Shown here: piece after piece, positions 1-8,990 of the stretch
Numbering within the stretch: the stretch's first letter is position 1
Layout: each line of letters opens with the position of its first letter
Assembly: GCF_900155555.1 (NCBI RefSeq)
Contig: NZ_FUHN01000008.1
Span: 628,117-692,116 of the forward strand
DNA: 64,000 nt
Source: Mobilibacterium timonense
Lineage (GTDB): Bacteria; Bacillota; Clostridia; Peptostreptococcales; Anaerovoracaceae
Reading direction: 5' to 3'
Program-made: the position numbers and the translations under genes
Notes under the pieces: generated by a model
Database searches by the model: none
What the model was told of the DNA's origin: nothing
What the model saw: only the letters and a program-made list of their open reading frames with translations

Positions 1-118
1 GGCAGCCTTTTTCCGCGGCCGCGTCACGTATTGTCCTTTTTCTCGAACACCGGGCCGCGGTTTGGTGATAATACAAAAATGTGTTACCATTAGGCGAGCA
101 ACAGAAGCGTGACCACAC

Positions 119-144
119 CTGTCCCCATACGGGGACAGCTTTTG
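119..144 (+). terminator. hairpin with short T tail upstream of MATE gene
   Basis: CTGTCCCC (119-126) and GGGGACAG (131-138) form a perfect 8-bp stem with a 4-nt loop, followed by CTTTT. It fits a rho-independent terminator for a gene left of the window, or an attenuator in the leader of the exporter gene that starts 50 bases later. The rest of 1-193 shows nothing recognisable. Confidence 0.5.
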
Positions 145-193
145 TATATTCAGAAATTCCACTTCACACATCATCAACGGGAGATCAGAATAC

Positions 194-1597
194 ATGAGTG
201 AAAACATCACAGAAAACAGAAAAACAGAAAACCCCATGGGCTACGAGCCCGTGCAGGGACTGCTGCTCAAGATGTCGGCGCCCCTCATGGTATCCATGCT
301 GGTGCAGTCGCTGTACAACATCGTGGACAGCATTTTCGTTGCGCACCTGAACGAGGACGCGCTGACGGCGGTGTCCCTTTCATTCCCTATACAGAACCTT
401 ATCATGGCTGTGTCCATAGGAACGGCGGTGGGCATGAGTGCCCTGCTGTCAAGATACCTTGGGGCCAAAGAGATGGAAAAGGTGGACAGGGTAGCCCACA
501 ACGGCATATTCCTGGCCTTCGTCGGATACTCCATATTCCTGGTGTTCAGCTTTTTCGCCGGGGACTTCATAGCCAGCCAGACATCCGATGCCAGGATAGT
601 TGAGTACGGCACCCAGTACCTTTCCATAGTGTGCCGCCTGTCGATCATGGTGACCATGCAGGTGACCATGGAGAGGATCCTCCAGGGCACGGGGAAAACA
701 AAATACATCTTTTTCATTCAGGTGTCCGGAGCCGTCGTAAACGTTATCATGGATCCGATCCTGATCTTCGGCCTACTGGGGGCACCGAAGCTGGGAGTTG
801 CCGGGGCAGCGATCGCCACCGTGTTCGGCCAGACCGTGGGCACCTGCCTTGGGCTCTTTTTCAACGTGACAAAGAACAAAGAAGTTGATCTGAACATGAA
901 GGGCTTCCACCCGGATCCCCTCATGATAAAGGAGATATACTCTATCGGCGTACCGTCCATAATCATGCAGGCCGTGGGATCGATCATGGTCTTCGGGATG
1001 AACCTGATCCTGGTGAGCTTCTCCACCACGGCGGTGGCCACCTTCGGGGCGTACTTCAAGCTCCAGAGCTTCGTGTTCATGCCGATATTCGGGATGAACA
1101 ACGGCGTGGTCCCAATCATCGCCTACAACTACGGGGCGCAGAAGCCGGGGCGCATCCGCCAGTGCATGAAGATAAGCGTGAACTACGCGGTAGCCTTCAT
1201 GGGAGCGGGTACGCTGATATTCTGGCTGATCCCCGGAGTTCTCATGTCCCTCTTCGATCCGTCTCCGGTGATGATGGCCCTGGGTATGAGGGCGCTCAGG
1301 ACGATATCACTGTGCTTTCCCTTTGCCGGATATGCTATTATGAGAGGAAGCGTTTTCCAGGCCCTGGGCAAGAGCGTCTACAGCATGAACATCTCCCTGA
1401 TCCGCCAGCTTGGAATACTGCTGCCGGCGGCTTGGATCCTGGGCAGGATCGCCGGAGTAAACGCGGTGTGGTTCGCCTTCCCGATAGCGGAGATAATGGG
1501 AACTACGCTCTCCGCACTGTACACCAGGAAGATAAGAAGGGATATAATAGATAGGATACCGGACGCGGAGCAGCAGACCGCAGGAGCCAGTGCGTAG
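194..1597 (+). CDS. MATE family multidrug/cation efflux transporter
   Basis: Integral membrane exporter, 467 residues, the usual length of MATE (NorM/DinF-like) proteins that expel cationic drugs or metabolites using a Na+ or H+ gradient. The N-terminal half has the family's PLMVSMLVQSLYNIVDSIFV stretch and later GMSALLSRYLGAKE; about twelve hydrophobic helices form two similar halves. The ATG follows a GGGAG ribosome site at good distance. The substrate cannot be read from sequence. The gene is probably first in a loose + strand series with the folate gene downstream, with no functional link apparent. Confidence 0.9.
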   Translation: MSENITENRKTENPMGYEPVQGLLLKMSAPLMVSMLVQSLYNIVDSIFVAHLNEDALTAVSLSFPIQNLIMAVSIGTAVGMSALLSRYLGAKEMEKVDRVAHNGIFLAFVGYSIFLVFSFFAGDFIASQTSDARIVEYGTQYLSIVCRLSIMVTMQVTMERILQGTGKTKYIFFIQVSGAVVNVIMDPILIFGLLGAPKLGVAGAAIATVFGQTVGTCLGLFFNVTKNKEVDLNMKGFHPDPLMIKEIYSIGVPSIIMQAVGSIMVFGMNLILVSFSTTAVATFGAYFKLQSFVFMPIFGMNNGVVPIIAYNYGAQKPGRIRQCMKISVNYAVAFMGAGTLIFWLIPGVLMSLFDPSPVMMALGMRALRTISLCFPFAGYAIMRGSVFQALGKSVYSMNISLIRQLGILLPAAWILGRIAGVNAVWFAFPIAEIMGTTLSALYTRKIRRDIIDRIPDAEQQTAGASA

Positions 1598-1639
1598 CGG
1601 CCTGAATGCTTCGAAGAGAGAGCGGGGAGACCCGAATAC

Positions 1640-2257
1640 ATGGGAGTATTTATGGAAAAGGATCTCAAAAAAGAAAAGAAGGTCCAGCGAAGGGAGGCGG
1701 CAGACCGGCTCAAGGGGCTTTCCACGGAGTATGTGGACTCCGCCAGCAAGTCCATAGCCAGGGCACTGATCGACACCCCGGAATATCGAGATGCCGGCAC
1801 GATCTTTTGTTACATGAACTTCGGCAAAGAGGTGGTCACTGACATGATCATCGCCGATGCCCTGAGCAGTGGCAAGAGGGTCTGCATCCCGCTGTGCAGG
1901 GGAGCCGGGATCATGGACGCCCGGCTGTATACCAGTGAAACGCAGCTGGTGCCTGGTGCCTTTGGGATCATGGAACCTTCGGCAGACGAGCCGGTGATCT
2001 CTCCTGAGGAGATCGACCTTGCCGTGGTGCCGTGCGTCACCTGCGACCGGGAGCTCCGGCGGCTGGGACATGGCGCTGGATATTACGACAGGTTTTTCCA
2101 GGAGTTCAAAGGTCCGAAGATCGCCCTGTGCCTGGAGGAGATGCTCCTGGACGAGGTGGTCACGGAGGAACACGACGTGAGGATGGACATGGTCATTTCA
2201 GAGGAAAAGATCTACGACAAAGACTCCTTTGGGGAGCACAGGCGATGGCGGCCCTAG
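1640..2257 (+). CDS. 5-formyltetrahydrofolate cyclo-ligase
   Basis: Converts 5-formyl-THF to 5,10-methenyl-THF with ATP, returning this storage folate to the one-carbon pool; cytosolic. The 205 residues match family length. The basic N-terminus with KKVQRREAADRL corresponds to the ATP-binding helix, and the C-terminal signature RLGHGAGYYDRFF lies at about residues 141-153. An alternative ATG at 1652 (MEKDLKK) has its own GGGAG upstream, so the true start may be four codons later. It sits 43 bases after the MATE gene; one-carbon folates also feed the purine operon at 13.6-22.3 kb. Confidence 0.9.
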   Translation: MGVFMEKDLKKEKKVQRREAADRLKGLSTEYVDSASKSIARALIDTPEYRDAGTIFCYMNFGKEVVTDMIIADALSSGKRVCIPLCRGAGIMDARLYTSETQLVPGAFGIMEPSADEPVISPEEIDLAVVPCVTCDRELRRLGHGAGYYDRFFQEFKGPKIALCLEEMLLDEVVTEEHDVRMDMVISEEKIYDKDSFGEHRRWRP

Positions 2258-2366
2258 AGAGCTGGAGGCAGACAGCGACCCGTGCCCCGGAGAGCCGCAC
2301 GGCTTTCCGCAGAAAACGACAAGTGGAACTGAAACGCATCTGAAGATTTGACTAAGGAGAAAAATC

Positions 2367-3440
2367 ATGAGTGGAAAAATAATGCTCACAGGCGACAGAC
2401 CTACCGGAAGACTTCACATCGGACACTACGTTGGATCGCTCAAGCAGAGGCTGGAGCTACAGGACGACCCCGAATTCGACAAGGTGTTCGTCATGCTGGC
2501 GGACATCCAGGCCCTGACGGACAACTTCGACGACCCTGAGAAGGTGAGAGACAGCGTTTTCCAGTGCGCGCTGGACTACCTGTCGGTAGGCATCGACCCA
2601 AAGAAGACGACCATCCTCATCCAGTCTGAGATCCCTGAGCTCCACGAGCTGACCATGTTTTTCATGAACATGGTGACGGTAGCCAGAGTCCAGAGGAACC
2701 CTACCGTCAAGAACGAAATAAAACTGAGAGGCTTCGAGGCCAACGTGCCTGTGGGCTTCTTCACGTATCCTATCAGCCAGGCTTCCGACATCACCGGCTT
2801 CAACGCCACAACGGTGCCTGTCGGGGAGGATCAGGAGCCTATGCTGGAGCAGTGCCGCGAGATAGTGAGAAAGTTCAACGCCACATACGGCGCGGAGCTG
2901 AACGAGCCGGAGATTTACCTGCCGAAGAACAAGTCGGCCCTCAGGCTGCCGGGAACTGACGGACAGGCCAAGATGTCCAAGTCCCTCGGGAACACCATCT
3001 ACCTTTCAGATCCTGAGGACGTCCTCCAGAAGAAGGTCATGAGCATGTATACAGACCCTCAGCACCTGAAGGTCAGCGATCCGGGCCATGTGGAGGGCAA
3101 CACGGTGTTCACGTATCTCGACGTGTTCTGCAAGGACGAGGACTTTCAGAAGTTCATGCCTGAGTACAAGAACCTCGATGAGCTGAAGGACCACTACAGG
3201 AGAGGCGGCCTGGGAGATGTGAAGATCAAGAAGTTCCTCTTCCAGGTGATGAACCAGTTCCTGACGCCGATCAGAGAGAAGAGGGCCTACTACGAGGCAC
3301 GTCCTGAGCTGGTGGTACAGGTCCTTGAGGAGGGTACCGCAGAGGCGAGAGCCGAGGTGCAGAAGGTCCTCCAGTACTGCAAGCACTGCATGAAGATAGA
3401 CTACTTCGAAGCGTGGGACGAAAAGTACGGCAGGAAATAG
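2367..3440 (+). CDS. trpS: tryptophanyl-tRNA synthetase
   Basis: Class I aminoacyl-tRNA synthetase charging tRNA-Trp. The ATP-binding HIGH motif is at residues 17-20 (within GRLHIGHY) and the KMSKS motif at 202-206 (AKMSKSLGN). At 357 residues it is of the longer bacterial type with internal insertions. The ATG is preceded by AAGGAG. No T-box leader is visible in the 110-base upstream gap, which is notable because Firmicute trpS genes often carry one. Confidence 0.95.
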   Translation: MSGKIMLTGDRPTGRLHIGHYVGSLKQRLELQDDPEFDKVFVMLADIQALTDNFDDPEKVRDSVFQCALDYLSVGIDPKKTTILIQSEIPELHELTMFFMNMVTVARVQRNPTVKNEIKLRGFEANVPVGFFTYPISQASDITGFNATTVPVGEDQEPMLEQCREIVRKFNATYGAELNEPEIYLPKNKSALRLPGTDGQAKMSKSLGNTIYLSDPEDVLQKKVMSMYTDPQHLKVSDPGHVEGNTVFTYLDVFCKDEDFQKFMPEYKNLDELKDHYRRGGLGDVKIKKFLFQVMNQFLTPIREKRAYYEARPELVVQVLEEGTAEARAEVQKVLQYCKHCMKIDYFEAWDEKYGRK

Positions 3441-3588
3441 AAGATTTTCGGGGCATTCTTTTCATTCTTTCTTCACCGATCTTTCTTATAGAAATGGCGT
3501 CAGGTGGTAAAATTCCATTTGAAGTCACGTGGAGGCGCGGTGCGCCATCCGGGAGAAAGAGAAGTATTTGAGGAGAGATGGAAGAAAA

Positions 3589-4413
3589 ATGATCAGGAAT
3601 GTGGTTGGGATGTTCTTCAGCCCCTCTGGAGAGACGGCTAAGATCACCAGGAAGATCACAACTGAATTATCTGAGAGACTGGACGAGCTCTGTATCGACC
3701 CTATCGGGCGCAGCTTCGTGGATCTGCTGAAGGATCCCATTAAGGAAGACCGCACGCTGGACAGCGAGACCATCGTGGTCATGGGCATGCCGGTCCTGTC
3801 CGGCAGGATCCCGGAGGTTTGCACCGAGATGCTGAAGAAGCTCCACGGGAACGACACCCTGGCCATAGTCCTGGTGTCATATGGAAACAACACCTACGGA
3901 GACGCACTCAAGGAGCTGTACTGTACGGTGTGTGACCAGAATTTCGGAGTGGTGAGCGCCGGAGCCTTTATCGCAAGGAATCCGATGTTCGGGACCATCG
4001 CCGAGGACAGGCCGGACGCCTACGACCTGCAGCAGATAATAGAATTTTCCAGGGTCTCCGCCAACAAGATACGGAGGTTCTGCGGGACGGAGATACAGGG
4101 GATGAAGGCCAGGCTGGCGCCCCTGAACGTCAAGGGCGATCTGCCTTCGAGAAAGCCTTCCAGGTTCCCGATACATCCCGTCGCCGGTTCCGCCTGCACG
4201 AATTGCGGCAGGTGCAGGGATATCTGCCCGGTCGGGGCCATCAACATGGACGACCCAAGGAAGGTAGATGGAAAAAAGTGCATCTCCTGCTCAGCCTGCA
4301 TCGCGGCTTGCCCCGAGGGAGCCATGAGCTACGCAGGACCGCTGTATGCGGCTTCCAGGGTGGCCCTCGAGCGGCTGTACAACAAAAGGCAGGATCCGGA
4401 ATGGTTCATCTGA
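3589..4413 (+). CDS. EFR1-type ferredoxin protein (flavodoxin-like domain plus 2x[4Fe-4S])
   Basis: 274 residues. The N-terminal about 190 residues resemble a degenerate flavodoxin fold (MFFSPSGETAKITRKI at the start). The C-terminus has two [4Fe-4S] motifs, CTNCGRCRDICP and CISCSACIAACP, at about residues 202-245. Such EFR1 proteins are widespread in anaerobic Firmicutes and presumed to shuttle electrons; partners are unknown. An upstream in-frame GTG at 3529 would add 20 residues of poor quality; the ATG at 3589 with AGGAG upstream is preferred. A terminator follows directly. Confidence 0.8.
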   Translation: MIRNVVGMFFSPSGETAKITRKITTELSERLDELCIDPIGRSFVDLLKDPIKEDRTLDSETIVVMGMPVLSGRIPEVCTEMLKKLHGNDTLAIVLVSYGNNTYGDALKELYCTVCDQNFGVVSAGAFIARNPMFGTIAEDRPDAYDLQQIIEFSRVSANKIRRFCGTEIQGMKARLAPLNVKGDLPSRKPSRFPIHPVAGSACTNCGRCRDICPVGAINMDDPRKVDGKKCISCSACIAACPEGAMSYAGPLYAASRVALERLYNKRQDPEWFI

Positions 4414-4417
4414 TCAG

Positions 4418-4446
4418 TTGAAACAAGTGTCCCTCCCCGCTATCAT
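4418..4446 (+). promoter_or_regulatory. putative promoter of the que operon
   Basis: TTGAAA (4418-4423), a 17-base spacer and TATCAT (4441-4446) make a good sigma-A type promoter. Its elements overlap the left arm and loop of the terminator of the preceding gene, so the que transcript would start around 4453, leaving a leader of about 30 bases with AAGGAG. No preQ1 riboswitch fits in this leader. Confidence 0.5.
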
Positions 4447-4464
4447 CAGGAGAGGGACTTTTTT
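4429..4464 (+). terminator. rho-independent terminator after the ferredoxin gene
   Basis: GTCCCTC (4429-4435) pairs with GAGGGAC (4452-4458), followed by six T. It ends the ferredoxin transcript only 22 bases before the queF start codon. Confidence 0.75.
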
Positions 4465-4485
4465 AATTTCAAGGAGAAATATCAA

Positions 4486-4971
4486 ATGTCGAGAAACAAG
4501 GAAGAGCTGGAGGGCCTTACCCTCCTGGGCAACAAGGGGACGAAGTATGACGCGGACTACGATCCCGGGCTGCTGGAGGCCTTCGTGAACAAGCATCAGG
4601 ACAGGGACTACATGGTCACCTTCAAGTGCCCCGAGTTCACAAGCCTGTGCCCGATGACGGGCCAGCCGGACTTCGGCACCATATACATAAACTACGTGCC
4701 GGACGTGAAGATGGTGGAGAGCAAGTCGCTGAAGCTGTATCTCTTCAGCTTCAGGAACCACGGGGATTTCCACGAGGACTGCGTTAACATCATCATGAAC
4801 GATCTCAAGGAGCTCATGGATCCGAAGTACATTGAGGTGCGCGGTGATTTCAACCCGCGGGGAGGGATCAGCATTTTTCCTTTTGCCGCCTGGGGCAGAC
4901 CGGGCACCAGGTATGAGGAGATAGCACAGAACAGGATCTTTGCTCAGCTGGACAGAAGGGAGAACTGGTAA
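4486..4971 (+). CDS. queF: NADPH-dependent 7-cyano-7-deazaguanine reductase
   Basis: Reduces preQ0 to preQ1, the base inserted into tRNA on the way to queuosine. 161 residues, the short unimodular QueF type. The catalytic cysteine is at residue 55 ([10 protein letters not shown]) and the partner aspartate at 62, the spacing of characterised QueF; the motif around [11 protein letters not shown] is also present. The stop codon abuts the queC start (TAATG), so the two are translationally coupled. First gene of queF-queC-queD-queE-folE. Confidence 0.95.
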   Translation: MSRNKEELEGLTLLGNKGTKYDADYDPGLLEAFVNKHQDRDYMVTFKCPEFTSLCPMTGQPDFGTIYINYVPDVKMVESKSLKLYLFSFRNHGDFHEDCVNIIMNDLKELMDPKYIEVRGDFNPRGGISIFPFAAWGRPGTRYEEIAQNRIFAQLDRRENW

Positions 4972-5669
4972 TGGAAAAGGCACTGGTCCTCAGCAGCGGC
5001 GGCGTGGACAGCACGACATGCGTCGCCATGGCCGTTGAACGCTTCGGGGAAAAGAACGTGTCCACGGTGTCGGTCTTTTACGGCCAGAAGCACTCGAAGG
5101 AGCTCCAGTGCGCCAGGGCGGTGGCTGAATACTACCACCTGAATCACTACGAGCTGGACCTTTCACCCGTAATGGAATACAGCGACTGCTCCCTCCTGGA
5201 GCACAGCACGAAGGACATAATCCACGAGAGCTACGGAGAGCAGCTGGAGAAAAAGGGCGGCAGCGGCATCGTTGAGACCTACGTTCCCTTCAGGAACGGA
5301 CTCATGATGTCCTCAGCGGCGGCGCTTGCCATGTCCATCTACCCGGACGACACCACCCACATATACCTGGGAGCCCACGCCGACGACGCGGCGGGGAACG
5401 CCTATCCCGACTGCAGCCGGGAGTTTTCCGAGACCATGGGGAAGGCCATAACGCTTGGCACCGGCGGGCAGGTCCTTGTGGAGGCGCCTCTCGTGAACTG
5501 GAACAAGGCCAGAGTGGTAAAGGAAGGGCTCAGGCTCAAGGTCCCTTACGAGCTCACCTGGAGCTGCTACGAGGGAGGAGAAAAAGCCTGCGGCACCTGC
5601 GCAACCTGCATCGACAGGCTTGCGGCCTTCCGGGCCAACGGCGTGGAGGATCCGATAGAGTACCAGTAA
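4971..5669 (+). CDS. queC: 7-cyano-7-deazaguanine synthase
   Basis: ATP-dependent conversion of 7-carboxy-7-deazaguanine to preQ0. 232 residues. The PP-loop SGGVDS is at residues 9-14, and the zinc site CYEGGEKACGTCATC at about 199-213 with the following DRLAAF is diagnostic. The start ATG overlaps the queF stop by one base. The product is the substrate of QueF encoded just upstream. Confidence 0.96.
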   Translation: MEKALVLSSGGVDSTTCVAMAVERFGEKNVSTVSVFYGQKHSKELQCARAVAEYYHLNHYELDLSPVMEYSDCSLLEHSTKDIIHESYGEQLEKKGGSGIVETYVPFRNGLMMSSAAALAMSIYPDDTTHIYLGAHADDAAGNAYPDCSREFSETMGKAITLGTGGQVLVEAPLVNWNKARVVKEGLRLKVPYELTWSCYEGGEKACGTCATCIDRLAAFRANGVEDPIEYQ

Positions 5670-5712
5670 AAGAAGTGTAAGGAAGCGCCGGAGACGGCGG
5701 GGAGACATAGAA

Positions 5713-6045
5713 ATGTACCGAGTTAAGAAGAGGATCGAGGTGAGCGCCGCCCACAGCCTCACCCTGGATTATGAGAGCAAGTGCACACAGCTCCACGGGC
5801 ACAACTGGATCATCGACATCTACCTGGAGTCGGAGACCCTGGATCAGAACGGCATGGTGATGGACTTTACGAAGATAAAGGAGCGCGTCAAGGATCAGCT
5901 GGACCACAAGAACCTGAACCAGGTGCTGCCATTCAATCCCACCGCGGAGAACATCGCCTGCTGGGTATGCAGTCAGTTCGACTGCTGCTACCGTGTGGAC
6001 GTGCAGGAGAGCGAGAATAACGTGGCCAGTTACATAAAGGACTGA
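5713..6045 (+). CDS. queD: 6-carboxy-5,6,7,8-tetrahydropterin synthase
   Basis: Converts dihydroneopterin triphosphate to 6-carboxytetrahydropterin, the second step of deazaguanine synthesis. Compact at 110 residues. The zinc histidines are visible at H14 (SAAH) and H28/H30 (HGH), and C24 in the position of the catalytic cysteine. It lies 43 bases after queC and is followed by queE, the next enzyme of the path. Confidence 0.93.
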   Translation: MYRVKKRIEVSAAHSLTLDYESKCTQLHGHNWIIDIYLESETLDQNGMVMDFTKIKERVKDQLDHKNLNQVLPFNPTAENIACWVCSQFDCCYRVDVQESENNVASYIKD

Positions 6046-6067
6046 AGGGACACAGGCGGACGATAGA

Positions 6068-6709
6068 ATGATAGTGAATGAGATCTTTTACAGCATCGAT
6101 GGTGAAGGCCTGAGGGCGGGAGAACTGGCGGTGTTCATAAGGCTGGCCGGCTGCGACCTGAGGTGCAGCTACTGCGACACCGGATACGCCCTGGACGGTA
6201 ACGCCGGAACAGAGATGGACATCCGGGAGATCGTGGAAGAGGTCAAAGGATACGGATGCAGAAACGTCACACTCACCGGCGGCGAGCCCCTGATACACGA
6301 GGGCGCGCAGGAGCTGGTGGAGACACTTACGCAGAACGGTTTCCAGGTGAACATCGAGACCAACGGCGCATCGCCGATAGGGCAGTTCCTTTTCCCGGAG
6401 ACAATAATAACCATGGACTACAAATGTCCCTCCAGCGGCTGCGAGGAGAGCATGCTTCTGGAGAACCTGGGCTTTCTCAGGCAGCAGGACGCCTTGAAAT
6501 TCGTGGTGGGTACCGCGCAAGACCTGGAGAGGGCGCAGGAGATACTGGAAAAATACCGGCCGAAGGCCATGGCATACCTGAGTCCGGTCTTTGGAAGGAT
6601 CGAGCCGGCGTCTATCGTGGACTTCATGAAGGAGCATCACATGGAGAGGTGCAGGCTCCAGCTGCAGCTCCACAAGTACATCTGGGACCCGGAGGCCAGA
6701 GGGGTCTGA
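6068..6709 (+). CDS. queE: 7-carboxy-7-deazaguanine synthase (radical SAM)
   Basis: Radical SAM ring contraction of 6-carboxytetrahydropterin to 7-carboxy-7-deazaguanine. 213 residues. The iron-sulfur cluster motif CxxxCxxC is at C29, C33 and C36 (GCDLRCSYCDT), and LTGGEP follows as the SAM-binding stretch. The N-terminus MIVNEIFYSIDGEGLRAG is the typical substrate-side motif. Same operon as queF, queC and queD. Confidence 0.95.
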   Translation: MIVNEIFYSIDGEGLRAGELAVFIRLAGCDLRCSYCDTGYALDGNAGTEMDIREIVEEVKGYGCRNVTLTGGEPLIHEGAQELVETLTQNGFQVNIETNGASPIGQFLFPETIITMDYKCPSSGCEESMLLENLGFLRQQDALKFVVGTAQDLERAQEILEKYRPKAMAYLSPVFGRIEPASIVDFMKEHHMERCRLQLQLHKYIWDPEARGV

Positions 6710-6727
6710 TAAGACAGGAGAGGTCAG

Positions 6728-7303
6728 ATGAAGGAAATAGACGGAGAGAGAATTGAAAAAGCCGTGAGGGAGATCATCCTCGCTCTCGGGGATGACCCGG
6801 AGCGCGAGGGCCTGGTGGAGACCCCGGCCAGAGTGGCCAACATGTACAATGAGGTCTTCCAGGGCATGTGCTACTCCAACGAGGAGATCGCCCGCATGTT
6901 CGACAAGTGCTTCACCGAGGACACCAACGACCTCGTGCTCATCAAGGGTATAGAATGCTTCAGCCACTGCGAGCATCACCTCGCTCTGATGTACAACATG
7001 ACCGTGTCTGTAGCATACATCCCGGACGGGAAGGTCATCGGACTGTCCAAGGTGGCAAGGATAGCCGACATGGTGTGCAAGAGGCTGCAGCTCCAGGAGA
7101 GGATCGGCAACGACATCGCGGACATACTCACCATGATCCTCGGGACGGAGGACGTGGCGGTGTTCGTGAAGGCGGAGCACTCCTGCATGACTGCAAGGGG
7201 CATCAGAGCGAGAGGCGCCAGGACCGTGACCCACACCCTGAGGGGGATATTCCAGACGGACAAGGAGCTCAGGGGAGAGATCTTCACCATGCTGGACGAC
7301 TAG
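6728..7303 (+). CDS. folE: GTP cyclohydrolase I
   Basis: Opens GTP to dihydroneopterin triphosphate, the shared precursor of folate and of the deazaguanine path. 191 residues. The zinc ligands are visible in CFSHCEHH (C81, H84) and HSCMTARG near residue 156. Placed last in the que operon, it probably supplies precursor for QueD rather than folate alone. Start preceded by GGAGAGG. Confidence 0.95.
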   Translation: MKEIDGERIEKAVREIILALGDDPEREGLVETPARVANMYNEVFQGMCYSNEEIARMFDKCFTEDTNDLVLIKGIECFSHCEHHLALMYNMTVSVAYIPDGKVIGLSKVARIADMVCKRLQLQERIGNDIADILTMILGTEDVAVFVKAEHSCMTARGIRARGARTVTHTLRGIFQTDKELRGEIFTMLDD

Positions 7304-7349
7304 ATTTGCAGAAATTGCATACAATATTAAAAATAAGTACAAAAAGAGC

Positions 7350-7486
7350 AGAATACAGTGCCCGAAACACAGTATTCTCTTGAAAAAGGTTTTTGCCTCA
7401 TGTCGCCATGCTCCGGGGAGAGCGGCGCGGCCGGGAGGCGGAAATCCGCTAAAAAGGTGGACTCGCAGCGGGTCTGCCTTATTTTT
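7350..7486 (+). promoter_or_regulatory. two hairpins between folE and the citrate synthase gene
   Basis: AGAATACAGTG (7350-7360) and CACAGTATTCT (7368-7378) form an imperfect stem without a T tail. A second hairpin, AAGGTGGACTC (7454-7464) with GGGTCTGCCTT (7470-7480), is followed by ATTTTTATT and looks like a terminator. They may end the que operon or form an attenuated leader for the citrate synthase operon. No known riboswitch consensus was recognised. Confidence 0.5.
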
Positions 7487-7577
7487 ATTGTATGTAATCA
7501 TGCAGGACGATTGACACATGACAGATTGCGTTTTAGAATACCGATATACAATTTCCGAGAAAAACAGGAGGTGTGCT

Positions 7578-8969
7578 TTGAGCGACATCAGTCTTAACAA
7601 GAGAACCAATCTGCTTGAGCAAGATCCTTACAATTATCAGCTCCAGGATGTGGAAGAACCGAATCTGATGAGGGACTTTTTTGAGTATACAGAGGTGCCT
7701 AAGGTGTCATTCAACTTCAGGCGGAATCCTCTCGGGATGCCTGAGCACATCTGGATCACCGATACCACCTTCAGGGACGGCCAGCAGAGCAGGGCTCCTT
7801 TTACAGTGGACCAGATCGTGGACATCTACAAGATGATGTCCAGGCTGTCGGGGCCGAACGGCATTCTCCGGCAGACGGAGTTTTTCGTATACAGCGACAA
7901 GGACAAGGAGGCCGTGCAGAGGTGCATGGATCTGGGCCTCGAGTTCCCTGAGGTGACAACGTGGATCAGGGCCAAGAAGGAAGACTTCAAGCTCGTCCAC
8001 GACATCGGGGTCAAGGAGACCGGCATTCTGGTCAGCTGTTCCGACTACCACATATTCAAGAAACTTGGAATGAACAGGCGCCAGGCCATGGAGCACTACC
8101 TCAGCGTCATCAGCGACGCATTCGAGGCCGGAGTCGTGCCGAGATGTCATCTGGAGGACATCACCAGGGCGGACTTCTACGGCTTCGTGGTGCCTTTCGT
8201 AAAGGCCATCATGGACATGTCCAAGCAGGCGAAGATGCCGGTCAGGATCAGGGCCTGCGACACATTGGGATACGGAATACCTTACAACGGCGTTTCCATG
8301 CCGAGGTCGGTGTCCGGGATAGTTTACGGACTGCAGCACTACGCCGGAGTGCCTAGCGAGATGCTGGAGTGGCACGGACACAACGACTTTTACAAGGCTG
8401 TCACGAACGCCGCCACAGCCTGGCTCTACGGGGCCTCGGCCGTGAACTGTACTCTTTTCGGGATAGGCGAGAGGACGGGCAATGTGCCTCTGGAGGCCAT
8501 GGTCTTTGAGTATGCTCAGCTGAGGGGCACCCTGGACGGAATGGACACGACCGTCATCACGGACCTGGCCAGGTATTTCGAGAACAAGATAGGATACCAC
8601 ATCCCGGAGCAGACTCCTTTCGTGGGAAAGAACTTCAACGTCACCAAGGCCGGCATCCACGCGGACGGCCTGATGAAGGACGAGGAGATATACAACATTT
8701 TCGACACGGCGAAGTTCCTCAAGAGACCGCCTCGCGTGTCTATCAACCAGAGCTCCGGTGCCGCGGGCATCGCCCTGTGGATCAACGAGGACTACGGCCT
8801 CGAGGACGAGCACAAGGTGGACAAGCACAGCCCTGTAGTGGCCTACGTGAAGAAGTGGGTGGACGAACAGTACGCACAGGGGCGTGTCTCAGGTATCGGC
8901 GGGGATGAGCTGCACAAGCTGATCCACAAGTTCATCACCGAGGACGGGATAACGAGCCAGAGCTTTTAA
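7578..8969 (+). CDS. Re-citrate synthase-type enzyme (isopropylmalate/homocitrate synthase superfamily)
   Basis: Member of the HMGL-like acyl-CoA condensing family. TDTTFRDGQQ (residues 61-70) carries the metal and acetyl-CoA side residues, and EWHGHND at about 262-268 supplies the metal histidines. The length (463) lacks the leucine-sensing C-terminal domain of LeuA. The next genes are aconitase and isocitrate dehydrogenase, not leuCD and leuB, which points to Re-face citrate synthase as known from Clostridium kluyveri. The start is taken as TTG at 7578, six bases after a perfect AGGAGG; an upstream ATG at 7518 has no ribosome site. Homocitrate or citramalate synthase activity cannot be excluded. 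Confidence 0.75.
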   Translation: MSDISLNKRTNLLEQDPYNYQLQDVEEPNLMRDFFEYTEVPKVSFNFRRNPLGMPEHIWITDTTFRDGQQSRAPFTVDQIVDIYKMMSRLSGPNGILRQTEFFVYSDKDKEAVQRCMDLGLEFPEVTTWIRAKKEDFKLVHDIGVKETGILVSCSDYHIFKKLGMNRRQAMEHYLSVISDAFEAGVVPRCHLEDITRADFYGFVVPFVKAIMDMSKQAKMPVRIRACDTLGYGIPYNGVSMPRSVSGIVYGLQHYAGVPSEMLEWHGHNDFYKAVTNAATAWLYGASAVNCTLFGIGERTGNVPLEAMVFEYAQLRGTLDGMDTTVITDLARYFENKIGYHIPEQTPFVGKNFNVTKAGIHADGLMKDEEIYNIFDTAKFLKRPPRVSINQSSGAAGIALWINEDYGLEDEHKVDKHSPVVAYVKKWVDEQYAQGRVSGIGGDELHKLIHKFITEDGITSQSF

Positions 8970-8990
8970 CAGAGGGGAAGTAAAGAAAAA

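Noticed and set aside
4414..4485. preQ1 riboswitch before queF
   Set aside because: The short spacer is filled by the terminator and promoter; the C-rich pocket and A-rich tail of preQ1-I RNAs are missing.
5933..7609. 558-codon open frame on the - strand across queD-folE
   Set aside because: It is antisense to well-identified que and folE genes; long antisense frames are expected in GC-rich DNA. The same holds for those at 9036-10790, 20370-21626 and 42228-43469.
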